Below the pieces are notes generated by a model. The model searched no databases. It saw only the letters and a list, made by a program, of their open reading frames with translations, and was not told the DNA's origin. A stretch of 64,000 bases of DNA from Oligoflexales bacterium (lineage in GTDB: Bacteria; Bdellovibrionota_B; Oligoflexia; Oligoflexales; RGVZ01). Both the position numbers and the translations under genes were made by a program. Below, piece by piece: positions 16,001-23,591 of this stretch. Location of the stretch: the NCBI GenBank assembly GCA_947494335.1, contig CANLUT010000001.1, positions 248,001 to 312,000 on the forward strand, in the 5' to 3' direction. Position 1 is the stretch's first letter; the number at the start of each line of letters is the position of its first letter.

Positions 16001-17508
16001 ATCATACCACCAGTGCGGATGCGCTCGCCCTGAGTCGAGTCGGGCAGTGCGGTGACGCTTTGTAGCAAACGATTGCGAATTGTTTGTGGAGCTTCATTTG
16101 GAAAGTGGGATTTGATGAGAGCCAAGGCGCCTGCTACATGGGGAGCAGCCATTGAGGTGCCGCGTAGGCTTTCGTATTGATTACCTGGAACAGTGGATAA
16201 GATGCCTTCGCCGGGTGCCGCGACATCAACTGTTGTCTTACCCCAACATGAGAAGCTTGCTAGTGCTCCTGTTGAATTGATGGCGGCCACAGAGATGACA
16301 TTCGGAACATCATAGTTTGCAGGATACTGCGGAGTTGCGTCATTGTTGCTGGCAGAGTTACCAGCGGCAGCCACGAAATGGATTCCCGCAGAGTCTGCGC
16401 GCTGAATAGCCTGCAACATAAGATCACTATAGGGTCCGCCGCCCCAACTGTTATTGGTCGCGAAAAACTTCATTTTAGTCGCATATTCGACAGCCTCAAT
16501 CGCGTCGCTGACGTGGCCACTTCCTGAAGAGTCGAGGAACTTCAGTGGTACAAGTGACACCTGCCAGTTAACACCGACAACTCCCAAGTTATTGTTACCT
16601 GCGGCTCCAATGGTCCCGGCGACGTGTGTGCCGTGACGGTTATTGTCGGTTGCGTCGTTTGTTTCGTTGATAAAGTTCCATCCTCGCCAGTCGTCGATAT
16701 AACCATTGCCATCGTCGTCGATGCCGTTGGAGCGTTTTTCTTTGCCCTGGTTGTCAGTTCCGTCTTCCCCGGGGTTGACCCAGCAGTTTTCAGCCAGATC
16801 TGGATGTGTACAGTCGATGCCTGTATCGATGACACCTACAACCACATTGCGACTACCGGTGTTTGTGCCCCACACAGGCAGAACATTGATGTCGACTTTG
16901 GAATTGTTGTTTTTTAGTCCCCATAGTTCGGAGAATCTTGGGTCATTTGGGGCACTGAAAGCCTTGACCACATAATCTGGTTCTACCTGCGCCGTACGGT
17001 GGTCAGCGCTGAGGAACTCTAAGATCGCTGCCATATAGCGATCGTCAGTTGCTTCAGGGAACATGACACTAACTGCGTTGACTCCGGTAAGCTGTCTGCG
17101 AATTTTTCCGCCAGCAGCGCGTAGTGCTGCACCCTGATCTGTAGCACCTTGTTTTCCAGCCGTCTTAGCGATCATATCGAGTGGAGCGCGCATTTTCACG
17201 TTCAGCGCTTTCGGACGACGATCGCGACTCAATACGGCGCTAGGAGTGCTCAAACTAAATTGCTTGTCTGGGATGGATTTATATTGCGCCACTAACGCTA
17301 GGAATTGTTTGCGCAGCTGCTCGTCATTGGCATCGTTACTGAGCGGTCCTGGTTTCTCGATTGCGGCGGTGCCTTGTGATGCATTCGGACCATTGGTTTT
17401 CTTTAAGTTGGCTTTACACGCAGAGAGCGCAATCAACGTTGTGATTGCAAAGCACAACCATGCTGTCCGCTGCCCAGTAACTAGCTGCAATACTCTGTTT
17501 GCTCCCAT
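13018..17508 (-). CDS. Large lipid-anchored subtilisin-family (S8) serine protease
   Basis: 1496 residues from an ATG with GGAGGG 5 nt upstream; the 56-codon extension in the ORF track lacks support. Signal peptide with lipobox 'ALSAC' (Cys31), then an inhibitor-like propeptide (about 70-185). The S8 catalytic domain has Asp228 ('VIDTGIDCTHPDL'), His292 ('RHGTHVAGTIGA') and Ser452 ('GTSMAAPHVAG'). Residues 480-800 include fibronectin-like and jelly-roll-like regions. The C-terminal part has several roughly 95-residue repeats ending in patterns such as 'LCALFTDKAGNKQTSPTFYTWTKRT'. Likely a cell-surface protease acting on external proteins. Confidence 0.9.
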   Translation of the reverse strand: MGANRVLQLVTGQRTAWLCFAITTLIALSACKANLKKTNGPNASQGTAAIEKPGPLSNDANDEQLRKQFLALVAQYKSIPDKQFSLSTPSAVLSRDRRPKALNVKMRAPLDMIAKTAGKQGATDQGAALRAAGGKIRRQLTGVNAVSVMFPEATDDRYMAAILEFLSADHRTAQVEPDYVVKAFSAPNDPRFSELWGLKNNNSKVDINVLPVWGTNTGSRNVVVGVIDTGIDCTHPDLAENCWVNPGEDGTDNQGKEKRSNGIDDDGNGYIDDWRGWNFINETNDATDNNRHGTHVAGTIGAAGNNNLGVVGVNWQVSLVPLKFLDSSGSGHVSDAIEAVEYATKMKFFATNNSWGGGPYSDLMLQAIQRADSAGIHFVAAAGNSASNNDATPQYPANYDVPNVISVAAINSTGALASFSCWGKTTVDVAAPGEGILSTVPGNQYESLRGTSMAAPHVAGALALIKSHFPNEAPQTIRNRLLQSVTALPDSTQGERIRTGGMINLQDAFGISPDVIPPSTPAGLTFHDRDWGIADEKTTLKIGTVRANIFFRESTDNGSTGKASRYQMRISTSQITSDELWAKATPVTVESITTSPTDNMVRVVLKDIPLTFVGWIAVRAYDESDNQSALSESVKFKSINFLPRETYDGSSPMGWPNAWTTENDPDRGTVYSDAIANYAANATSRMTLREFRIPDGFTRMALRYWTRYSIDNFGARYGSPGDFGRVYVLGEFGFNTMIDEVAGYSDWKQRTIDLTQIAWDQRARGRDTITVYFELTSNSWWQESGWLVDDIEFIVNDAMLTAQGVPEDFTSTKELSVKVTAMQGTLYSAKHFTDGTAACPSVIYDNQDPKTPLSTPFIIDQGSTIGRQSLCVKAKIPAITNPVYINHVWVYDTASAQIQASGFPVGRSNTKSFTLKAAPAADSIATFYRYGLTELTTRNSLDNACVNPLSNISWSEWIPIAQTSTVALSPAMSTGTTTKIICVSGKTNSNVEMLTPKSYSWIADFEGPDVAFVDTPDSINNLSSFKLTVKSSDTLASCKAKVTSPISLTCPPVTDGYVDCSNQPSEHVVNVQKDGTYSVCVYGFDSAGNPSPTPAKFEWKRRTAPPTAVINGSPPKTAKSTDSMIYIRGTDVVNYRFATATNAQDCKTYSAIYSIYNPFWLKLIPDGDGPRALCVKGIDALGNEQVEPTVLSWVQDTVALPISFSGVPAKVSNALVLSVKVNAGEPGTYIYAVVPGTDCNGSNISWSSPRLDYESIGPSLPAADGVYTLCALFTDKAGNKQTSPTFYTWTKRTVPPTASITQGLPQSPNSATSINLQVAGDAVQSYQFAIVKSANSTCTSGVTYGSWFDIGTRLTATITKPGNEFITLCMIGKDLAGNIQKAPTIYRWLRHVSTPATTIATEFATIKRGTGGKGTQILTFTRTSNISTVEKATALVCKYTPSTGALTNCISRAVNFTANSATASASFSPMSAGSWVGLLIPASSARGRAIPLEFTY

Positions 17509-17799
17509 CCAAACCCTCCGATGGTGGGTATCGGCAAACTTAGGCAAGATGTTGAAATAATTCAGAAACAGATCAAAAAAACTTAATGATTTCGGATGCT
17601 CAGGTTCATGGTGGTTGGGTCTCTGAAACCTCTGTTCCTGCAGGCCCCCCTGACTAGGTTCGTTTAATCGCGCCAATTCGGCGGTTTATATTGCGGAGAT
17701 GTACTCATAGACTTTGAATTATCTTCGCATCTCCTAACTGCCATGCTAAGCAGAGCGCCGAGATCGGTAAAGGACGGTCTCATCACGGGAGAGGTAATT

Positions 17800-18468
17800 A
17801 TGGAACGAGGCTTTCTCAAAGGTGTATTCATGCTGCGGATGGTAGTCGGGGTGTTTTTCCTGACAACAGTAGTATCTCGCGCAGCAACTGCTGGGACAGG
17901 TAACCCGAATATTGGATACTATCTTTCCATTTACTCGTATGATGATGGTGTTTTAAACGTCCCGCGAAACGCCCACACATTTGCGGGCTTTATTGCGTAT
18001 GATCACACGAACCAAACCGTGATCGAGCGCTTTTCGATTAGCTGGCTTCCAGCTGTAGGCACTGTATTCTTGTTTGGACCCATCGAACGCGGTCGTAACT
18101 ACACGGTTCCCGAAACATTTCAAATGGCCTGGAGACGTAAGCTCGATATTTTGCGGTTTGGCCCCCATGAGGTTGATCTGGATTTTTTTCAGCTGGCGAG
18201 AGGTCAATGGACTCGCCTCGAACAGGCGACTGTCGATGGCAGTATCCTGTATAAAGCAGTCGACGGAGACTTGCGGTATCGAAGGGAGTATCCAGTGATT
18301 AACTGTATGCACGCTGTTTCAGGAATTATTGGTGACTTGGAGATGGGGCGTCTTAGGGGGCGATCTGGTAGTTCAAGAATCGATGGATACTTTTCCAACT
18401 TTTATCTTGAGGCAGAAATTCCTGACGTAGTATTTAAATCATTCCTGGCGTATGAGCGGGGACTCTAA
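17800..18468 (+). CDS. Secreted protein of unknown function
   Basis: 222 residues from the ATG with GGGAGAGG upstream. A signal peptide ends near 'VVSRAATAG'. The mature region ('NPNIGYYLSIYSYDDGVLNVPRNAHTFAGFIAY') is not recognised; 'VINCMHAVSGI' contains a Cys-x-His pair. It is transcribed divergently from the S8 protease. The 17509-17799 gap holds an inverted repeat GGAGATG...CATCTCC near 17695-17732 but no clear promoter. Confidence 0.65.
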   Translation: MERGFLKGVFMLRMVVGVFFLTTVVSRAATAGTGNPNIGYYLSIYSYDDGVLNVPRNAHTFAGFIAYDHTNQTVIERFSISWLPAVGTVFLFGPIERGRNYTVPETFQMAWRRKLDILRFGPHEVDLDFFQLARGQWTRLEQATVDGSILYKAVDGDLRYRREYPVINCMHAVSGIIGDLEMGRLRGRSGSSRIDGYFSNFYLEAEIPDVVFKSFLAYERGL

Positions 18469-18481
18469 TCGTTTTAAAAAG

Positions 18482-18515
18482 AAAAAAGCCACAGCCGCCT
18501 CCTGGTAGCTGTGGC
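18482..18515 (-). terminator. Terminator of the 186-aa lipoprotein gene
   Basis: GCCACAGC-N12-GCTGTGGC is a perfect 8-bp stem. Read on the minus strand it is followed by six T residues, 18 nt past the minus-strand stop. Confidence 0.8.
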
Positions 18516-18532
18516 CCATTCCACGAACTTAA

Positions 18533-19093
18533 TCAGTGACCATCTTCAGTTCTTGCATCCTTCAAGATCTGTGCACAACTTTCAGCGCTATACTTCTTTT
18601 TAAGATCTTTCTGAAGAGCAATAATCGTATCTAAACAGGTTTGTGCGTCCTGGTTAGCTAGATTAAAGTCGATCTTCTTGCGAACAACCAACTTGCCTTG
18701 TGCATCGACCATGTCGGTGCCGGCGCGGTGACGCTCCTGGATGACCTTGTCACGGCAAGGGGGAGCATTATCAGATATGTCAGCGTAGGTTTGACGCTTT
18801 TTGTTTATCGCGCGCTGGCAAGCAGCCCACGCAGCAACGTCGCCCTCGACAGTCGAGTGTTCGATTGCGTCGACTGTGATATTGTAGTTTTGTACGGCAG
18901 GACGGTCACTATACATGAACGCATTGCCTTCACTCTTGATGACTTTGTCGTCGCCAGTGGAGCCAGCAACATAGTCGACCTTAACTTCTTCCGCCTGACG
19001 AACCTTGTCTTTGTTGGTGCAGCCTTGGATGACCATAACTGCTACCGGGATCAAACCCAGAACAAACTTTGCATTCAATTTCTTACTAGTCAT
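18533..19093 (-). CDS. Lipoprotein of unknown function
   Basis: 186 residues; signal sequence with lipobox 'MVIQGC' (Cys25). The mature part is charged and has four further Cys ('WAACQ', 'PPCRDK', 'TCLDTI', 'SCAQIL') that could form two disulfides. GAGGAGG precedes the ATG by about 5 nt. No family recognised. Divergent from the K+ channel gene across a 266-bp gap with no clear promoter. Confidence 0.7.
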   Translation of the reverse strand: MTSKKLNAKFVLGLIPVAVMVIQGCTNKDKVRQAEEVKVDYVAGSTGDDKVIKSEGNAFMYSDRPAVQNYNITVDAIEHSTVEGDVAAWAACQRAINKKRQTYADISDNAPPCRDKVIQERHRAGTDMVDAQGKLVVRKKIDFNLANQDAQTCLDTIIALQKDLKKKYSAESCAQILKDARTEDGH

Positions 19094-19359
19094 GTGACCT
19101 CCTCAGTCTTCCTTGGTGGGAGCTATCGGAAGGGTTTGGTAAAGGTTTAGAACAAAAATGACAAACGCAGTGGTTTCAGCGGGTTAACCAATGCCTGCAG
19201 ACAAGACCTGCATTTTCGGGTCAGGGGGTGTTTAAGGCCCAGAGATTTCGAGAGAAGAAGGAAAAAGTCGCTAAACTTTAAAAACTTTCCGCCGAAACCT
19301 CCTAAGGACAAAAGCCACGGTTGGCTGACTCTGATCATGGATGACAAGGATGAATCTAA

Positions 19360-20649
19360 ATGAGCTTTTTCAAGAAGCTAAATGATATCGCCACAACGTG
19401 GGAGTTGCTTCTCATTGTAGCGATCTCATATACGCTTGTTGACGTTCCGTTAGAAGCAGCCTTCAATCATCCAGCGACGCTTTTTGAAATCGCACTTGAT
19501 ATTTTGATTGCTGGACTTTTCCTGATGGACGCTCTGCGGTTTAATCGGAAATTTTACTGGATACAATCGGCAGTCGTTGGACGGTTGCTGCAATTTGTAA
19601 TGTCTATACCTGTTGTCGCTCTTTTCAGTTTCTGGGCTGAAAGCGTCCCTGGATGGGTTTTGTATGTTCAATTAATTCGAGTGGCACTTTTGCCGAGTCT
19701 AATCGTATTAATGATAGAGCGCAGCAAGACTCATATTGTTCCAAAACGGTTCAAGCTTGTTAGCGCTGCGCTGGTAACCATTGTTTGTCTAAATATACTA
19801 GCTTGTATTTGGCTTGTGATTTATCCCGCAACAGAAGATTCATTAACTTCTTATAACAAAGCTATGTATTGGCTAGTTACAACGATTGCAACAGTGGGAT
19901 ACGGAGATATTACGCCAACCACGAACATCGGGCGTGTTTACACCATGGGAGTCATGGTTCTCGGGGCAACAATCTGGGGTATTTTGATCGCAAGTGCATC
20001 ACGCATGATGCTCGCAAGTGATCGCCGCAAAGAGCAAAAGAAAGAGCGTATTGATGCTCTGCATTCATTTTTCTCGCATTATGAGGTTCCTAAAGAGCTC
20101 CAGCGCGAGGTGGTGGGGTTCTTCCATCATCAATGGGCGCGTAAAGTAAGTGAAGACGAGCGGGCTATATTAAATGATCTTCCTCCGGCCTTGCAGCAAG
20201 AGTTGCACGTTTACATGAACCTAAAACCGATCAGTCGTGTGAATCTTTTCCGTGGAACCTCGCGCGCCTGCTTGTCAGATGTCGCTCAGCATTTAGAGCA
20301 GCTTTTTATCTCGCCTGGGCAAAAGATCATCGCTAAAGACGAGATCGGAGAGGATATGTACCTCATTGGACATGGTACCGTGAATGTGCATATCGGAGAT
20401 CAGTTCATTACGAGCTTGGGGCCGGGCGCATGTTTCGGTGAAATGGCCTTGATCGGGCATCCAAAGCGCGCCAGTGACGTTACTGCTGCAAGCTACTGTG
20501 ACATTTTTAAGTTGAGTAAAAAGCAATTTGACGAATTAATCGCAAATCACGCAGATCTTAGGGCTAACGTTGTCAGAATCGCAGCAGAGCGTCAGTCCAA
20601 ACTTAAAGACGACACGGCTTTTAATCGGCCGTTTGATAAGATCGGCTAA
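19360..20649 (+). CDS. Potassium channel with cyclic-nucleotide-binding domain
   Basis: 429 residues. Several transmembrane helices (about residues 15-130) precede a pore helix with selectivity filter 'TVGYGDITP' and the final S6 helix. A coiled linker leads to a C-terminal cNMP-binding domain ('DEIGEDMYLIGHGTVNVHIGD...GACFGEMALIGHPKRASDVTA'), including the phosphate-binding cassette Gly-Glu and Arg. Likely an inner-membrane voltage- or ligand-gated K+ channel. Its stop overlaps the convergent BON gene by 4 nt. Confidence 0.9.
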   Translation: MSFFKKLNDIATTWELLLIVAISYTLVDVPLEAAFNHPATLFEIALDILIAGLFLMDALRFNRKFYWIQSAVVGRLLQFVMSIPVVALFSFWAESVPGWVLYVQLIRVALLPSLIVLMIERSKTHIVPKRFKLVSAALVTIVCLNILACIWLVIYPATEDSLTSYNKAMYWLVTTIATVGYGDITPTTNIGRVYTMGVMVLGATIWGILIASASRMMLASDRRKEQKKERIDALHSFFSHYEVPKELQREVVGFFHHQWARKVSEDERAILNDLPPALQQELHVYMNLKPISRVNLFRGTSRACLSDVAQHLEQLFISPGQKIIAKDEIGEDMYLIGHGTVNVHIGDQFITSLGPGACFGEMALIGHPKRASDVTAASYCDIFKLSKKQFDELIANHADLRANVVRIAAERQSKLKDDTAFNRPFDKIG

Positions 20650-21155
20650 ACGAGAAATTCATCAATTGGCTTTGGATCAATCTCGTTCATAGGAATACTG
20701 ATATATTCATTCGTCGCAGCGTCTCGTGCTGTAGCTCCAGCACGCTTCGCCTTAAGGCGGTTATTGACCGATCTTACACCCAAGATGCGGTCAGCGACTC
20801 GTTCAAGGAAAAATACGGCTGCTTTGCTTTGGACCTCACCCAAGAGTGTGACGATATTTTGCTGGCAGACGATTTTGACTCGATTCGTATCAAGAGGTGA
20901 AAGCATTATGAACCTCAGTTGCAGATCGCGGATGATTTCATTGTCTGGACGATCGAAGCCATGAGGGTTCACAGCTATCGCATTATATGCGTAACGCCTT
21001 TCCATGAAGAATGGTGGATAGAATGTTTCGTAGTAAGGGGCCATGATTTTAGTCGGTGAAATGCCCCGGTCACGATAAATCGCAACCGGGGCTTCAGCTA
21101 GGTCAAACTGGGATTGGGAGGAATTAGAAGCATCCCTGCTTGATCTCGTCGGCAA
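20646..21155 (-). CDS. BON-domain protein
   Basis: About 169 residues from a TTG with no obvious ribosome site; it overlaps the upstream gene by 32 nt and may be translated by coupling. The N-terminal 75 residues are unrecognised. Residues 76-145 match a BON domain ('IIRDLQLRFIMLSPLDTNRVKIVCQQNIVTLLGEVQSKAAVFFLERVADRILGVRSVNNRL'), a phospholipid- or envelope-binding module common in osmotic and heat stress proteins. No signal peptide was seen, so the location is uncertain. It should be co-transcribed from the sigma54 promoter at 21449-21464. Confidence 0.7.
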   Translation of the reverse strand: MPTRSSRDASNSSQSQFDLAEAPVAIYRDRGISPTKIMAPYYETFYPPFFMERRYAYNAIAVNPHGFDRPDNEIIRDLQLRFIMLSPLDTNRVKIVCQQNIVTLLGEVQSKAAVFFLERVADRILGVRSVNNRLKAKRAGATARDAATNEYISIPMNEIDPKPIDEFLV

Positions 21156-21378
21156 TGAGGGATTTCAGACGTTTGACGTTATCTTCGTCCTGCTTTTTGA
21201 CGTCAGACCAATACGCCTGGATCCTCTCTCGACCTTTGGCATTGGCAATGTGCTCGTCATAGTGCCATATGGCGTCCAGCCGGTGGCCAAGGTCTTGAAC
21301 CAGATCGTAATCATGATCCGCGCAGCCCGTCGAAGGACCGCAGGGTCCTGACGTTGTGTGTTTTTTTGATACAGTCAT
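21124..21378 (-). CDS. Hypothetical stress-locus protein
   Basis: 84 residues from the ATG with GGAGGA 7 nt upstream (the ORF-track TTG overlaps that site). 'GPCGPSTGCADHDYDLVQDLGHRLDAIWHYDEHIANAKG...AYWSDVKKQDEDNVKRLKSLIADEI' looks soluble and helical with an N-terminal Cys pair. No family recognised. First gene behind a strong sigma54-type promoter. Confidence 0.65.
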   Translation of the reverse strand: MTVSKKHTTSGPCGPSTGCADHDYDLVQDLGHRLDAIWHYDEHIANAKGRERIQAYWSDVKKQDEDNVKRLKSLIADEIKQGCF

Positions 21379-21448
21379 ATTGAAATCCTCCAATGAAATT
21401 TTTTAAAAATAGCGCGCGCTCGTTGCTGCAAGCGTTCATTGATATGAC

Positions 21449-21464
21449 AGCAAGGTATGTGCCA
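21449..21464 (-). promoter_or_regulatory. Sigma54 (-24/-12) promoter for the 84-aa and BON genes
   Basis: Minus-strand TGGCACATACCTTGCT matches the consensus TGGCAC-N5-TTGCW exactly, with 10 nt between the GG and GC dinucleotides. Predicted transcription start is about 60 nt upstream of the ATG at 21378. The gene for a sigma54 activator is divergent from it. Confidence 0.85.
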
Positions 21465-21641
21465 CTGTATAAAGTTGCCATGTGCACTTGTTTAACTCCT
21501 GATTTGCATATTTTTTTCCTGGTCGATTTTCGCGCACGCTGAATCAATCGGAGCAAAATAAAAAATATCCCGCGCTGGACACGACCCCAATCTTTCGATA
21601 GATGGGTGTCGGGATTGAAAACACACACGAGGAGAAAATTT

Positions 21642-22703
21642 ATGATGCAGGTACCTACACCAACTGACGCACCCAAACCGACAAAGGAAGAATTTCGAAT
21701 CATCGGAGACTCAGAGACAATGCAAAATCTTCGCCGAAAGCTGAGGCGAGTCGCGGGGAGTAAGGCGGACACGGTTTTGGTTCATGGAGAAAGTGGTGCA
21801 GGTAAAGAGCTCGCAGCACGCGCGATTCATGAATGGAGTGATCGATCCAACGCGCCATTTGTTGAAATCAACTGTGCAAGTATTCCGGAGTCACTCCTCG
21901 AAAGTGAGTTGTTCGGATATGAGCGTGGGGCCTTCACAGATGCCAAAGAGAGGAAACTCGGTCTTTTTGAGGTTGCAGGTCATGGTACAGTGTTTTTGGA
22001 TGAAGTAGGGGAGATGCCAGCAAAGCTTCAAGCAAAACTTCTTCGCGTGATTGAGTATCGGCGATTCAAACGAGTTGGTGGAACGCGCGATATCGAGTTT
22101 CATGGTCGGATTGTTGCAGCAACGAATCGTCATCTTGATCAGGAGATAAATAATGGCGCTTTTCGTGCCGACTTATACTATCGATTGAATGTTGTACCCA
22201 TCATTGTCCCGCCCCTTCGTGAACGGAAGTCAGATGTGCCGCTCTTGGTTGAGTATCTGTTGGATAAGATTTCTTCTAGTTTAGGTGTAGATCGGCCGAC
22301 CCTGACACCCGATGCCATGCTTGATATGACCAAATATTCTTGGCCTGGTAATGTAAGAGAGCTGCGTAACACCTTGCAGCGCACCATCATTTTCCATCAG
22401 CCAAAGATCATTACGCCTGATGTGCTTGAAATCAACCCCGCCAGTCGTGCTGCAGTCACCGGGAGTGCTGCGACGACTAAGCTAACCCCGGCTCGTGACC
22501 AGCAAGCTCTACCCGCTGGGTCAGAGGATTTTGTATTGCCGCTTGGGGGGATTGATCTTGAAGATCTTGAAAAAAGTATGCTGATGCAAGCTCTCGAGCG
22601 GGCTCGATATAACCAAACCAAAGCTGCGCGGCTTCTCCACGTGACAAGACATACGCTTCGCTATCGCCTTGAAAAATTTGGTTTACTCACAGCGACCGTT
22701 TGA
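21642..22703 (+). CDS. Sigma54-dependent transcriptional activator without a receiver domain
   Basis: 353 residues from ATGATG after GAGGAG. A short N-terminal tail (about 25 residues) leads straight into the AAA+ domain: Walker A 'GESGAGKE', sigma54-contacting loop 'GAFTDA' (canonical GAFTGA), Walker B '[11 protein letters not shown]', and the '[14 protein letters not shown]' and '[10 protein letters not shown]' motifs. The C-terminus is a Fis-type HTH ('[24 protein letters not shown]'). Lacking a receiver, PAS or GAF domain, it is probably controlled by level or by a partner protein, as PspF is. Likely activator of the three local sigma54 promoters. Confidence 0.92.
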   Translation: MMQVPTPTDAPKPTKEEFRIIGDSETMQNLRRKLRRVAGSKADTVLVHGESGAGKELAARAIHEWSDRSNAPFVEINCASIPESLLESELFGYERGAFTDAKERKLGLFEVAGHGTVFLDEVGEMPAKLQAKLLRVIEYRRFKRVGGTRDIEFHGRIVAATNRHLDQEINNGAFRADLYYRLNVVPIIVPPLRERKSDVPLLVEYLLDKISSSLGVDRPTLTPDAMLDMTKYSWPGNVRELRNTLQRTIIFHQPKIITPDVLEINPASRAAVTGSAATTKLTPARDQQALPAGSEDFVLPLGGIDLEDLEKSMLMQALERARYNQTKAARLLHVTRHTLRYRLEKFGLLTATV

Positions 22704-22726
22704 ATGATGTCTTAAGGGGGGTCATC

Positions 22727-23371
22727 ATGTATCGAGATAGAACAGATGCTGGTGAGCAGCTGGTGCAAGATTTGAGGGGCTATGCCCATTCAAAAGAGGC
22801 GGTTGTGTGGGGCTTGCCACGCGGCGGTGTTCCAGTGGCGCGTGCAATTGCTGCTGGCTTGGATCTTCCATTAGATGTTTTTGTTGTGAGAAAGATTGGG
22901 GTTCCATGGCATAAAGAGGTGGCTATGGGCGCGATTGCTGAAGGTGGGTTCAAACTTCTCAATCGCGATTATATCGATGAGATTGGCGTCAGCAACGAAG
23001 AGCTAGAGGACGCTCTGAGGACCGAAGTGACCGAGCTTAGACGCCGCGAGAAGATTTTTCGCAGAGGGCGTTTACGGGATACGGCTCACGATAAGGTTGT
23101 CATTCTAGTTGATGATGGACTGGCGACAGGGGCAACCATGAAGGTGGCGTTGGCGGCAATCCGCACGGAGCATCCGAAAAAAGTTGTCGTTGCTGTACCA
23201 GTATCACCACCTGATGCCGCCAAGGAGATTCAGTCTCTGGCCGATGATTTCATTTGTCCTAATGTCACCCCATACTTTTGGGGTGTTGGCGGGGCCTATG
23301 AGTCATTTCCGCAGCTGACGGATGAACAGGTGGTTTGGGCTCTCGACGAACGTCGCCCAGTCACGGTCTAA
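22727..23371 (+). CDS. Phosphoribosyltransferase-family protein
   Basis: 214 residues from the ATG after a GGGGGG site. Type I PRTase fold: 'WGLPRGGVPVARAIAAGLDLPLDVFVVRKIGVPWHKEVAMGAIAEGG' and the PRPP-binding loop 'VVILVDDGLATGAT'. This branch, with 'RKIG.P...E.A.GAI', is often encoded near Hsp20 and other stress genes; its substrate is not known. It starts 23 nt after the activator stop, so the two form an operon. The last 37 bp of the gene recur at 23476-23512. Confidence 0.88.
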   Translation: MYRDRTDAGEQLVQDLRGYAHSKEAVVWGLPRGGVPVARAIAAGLDLPLDVFVVRKIGVPWHKEVAMGAIAEGGFKLLNRDYIDEIGVSNEELEDALRTEVTELRRREKIFRRGRLRDTAHDKVVILVDDGLATGATMKVALAAIRTEHPKKVVVAVPVSPPDAAKEIQSLADDFICPNVTPYFWGVGGAYESFPQLTDEQVVWALDERRPVTV

Positions 23372-23528
23372 GAAATTAGTGACACACAAAATGGTGCCAC
23401 CCCACAAAATGATGCCACCCCACTGATTCACATTTAAATTGGAAAATGCGAATACGTCGGGTGGCACAAAATAAATTGGGCTCTTGACGAACGTCGCCCA
23501 GTCACGGTCTAAGAAATTAAGGACACAC
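23335..23528. repeat. 53-bp direct repeat duplicating the PRTase gene end
   Basis: TTGGGCTCTCGACGAACG...CTAAGAAATTAGTGACACAC at 23335-23387 recurs at 23476-23528 with 3 mismatches (50/53). The 88-bp spacer carries two direct copies of ACAAAATGRTGCCACCCC and an inverted GTGCCACCC (23394-23402)/GGGTGGCAC (23459-23467). The second copy contains the gene's stop codon but no gene body. Confidence 0.85.
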
Positions 23529-23591
23529 GACAATACCCAAATTGTTGCTAAATTTAGCGACAATTTGGGTTTTGTCGTGTGTCCCCAATTT
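23514..23591. repeat. 78-bp near-perfect palindrome (REP-like)
   Basis: Left arm 23514-23552 (AAATTAAGGACACACGACAA...) and right arm 23553-23591 (...TTGTCGTGTGTCCCCAATTT) are complementary at 35 of 39 positions with no spacer. The terminal AATTGGGGACACACGAC resembles repeats linked to REP-associated tyrosine transposases in other bacteria. Related GTGTCCYCAAATTA pieces occur near 11488 and 13000. Confidence 0.85.

Noticed and set aside
23459-23480. Sigma54 promoter TGGCACAAAATAAATTGGG
   Set aside because: The -24-like TGGCAC is present, but the spacing to the next TTG is 3 nt too long and GC is missing.
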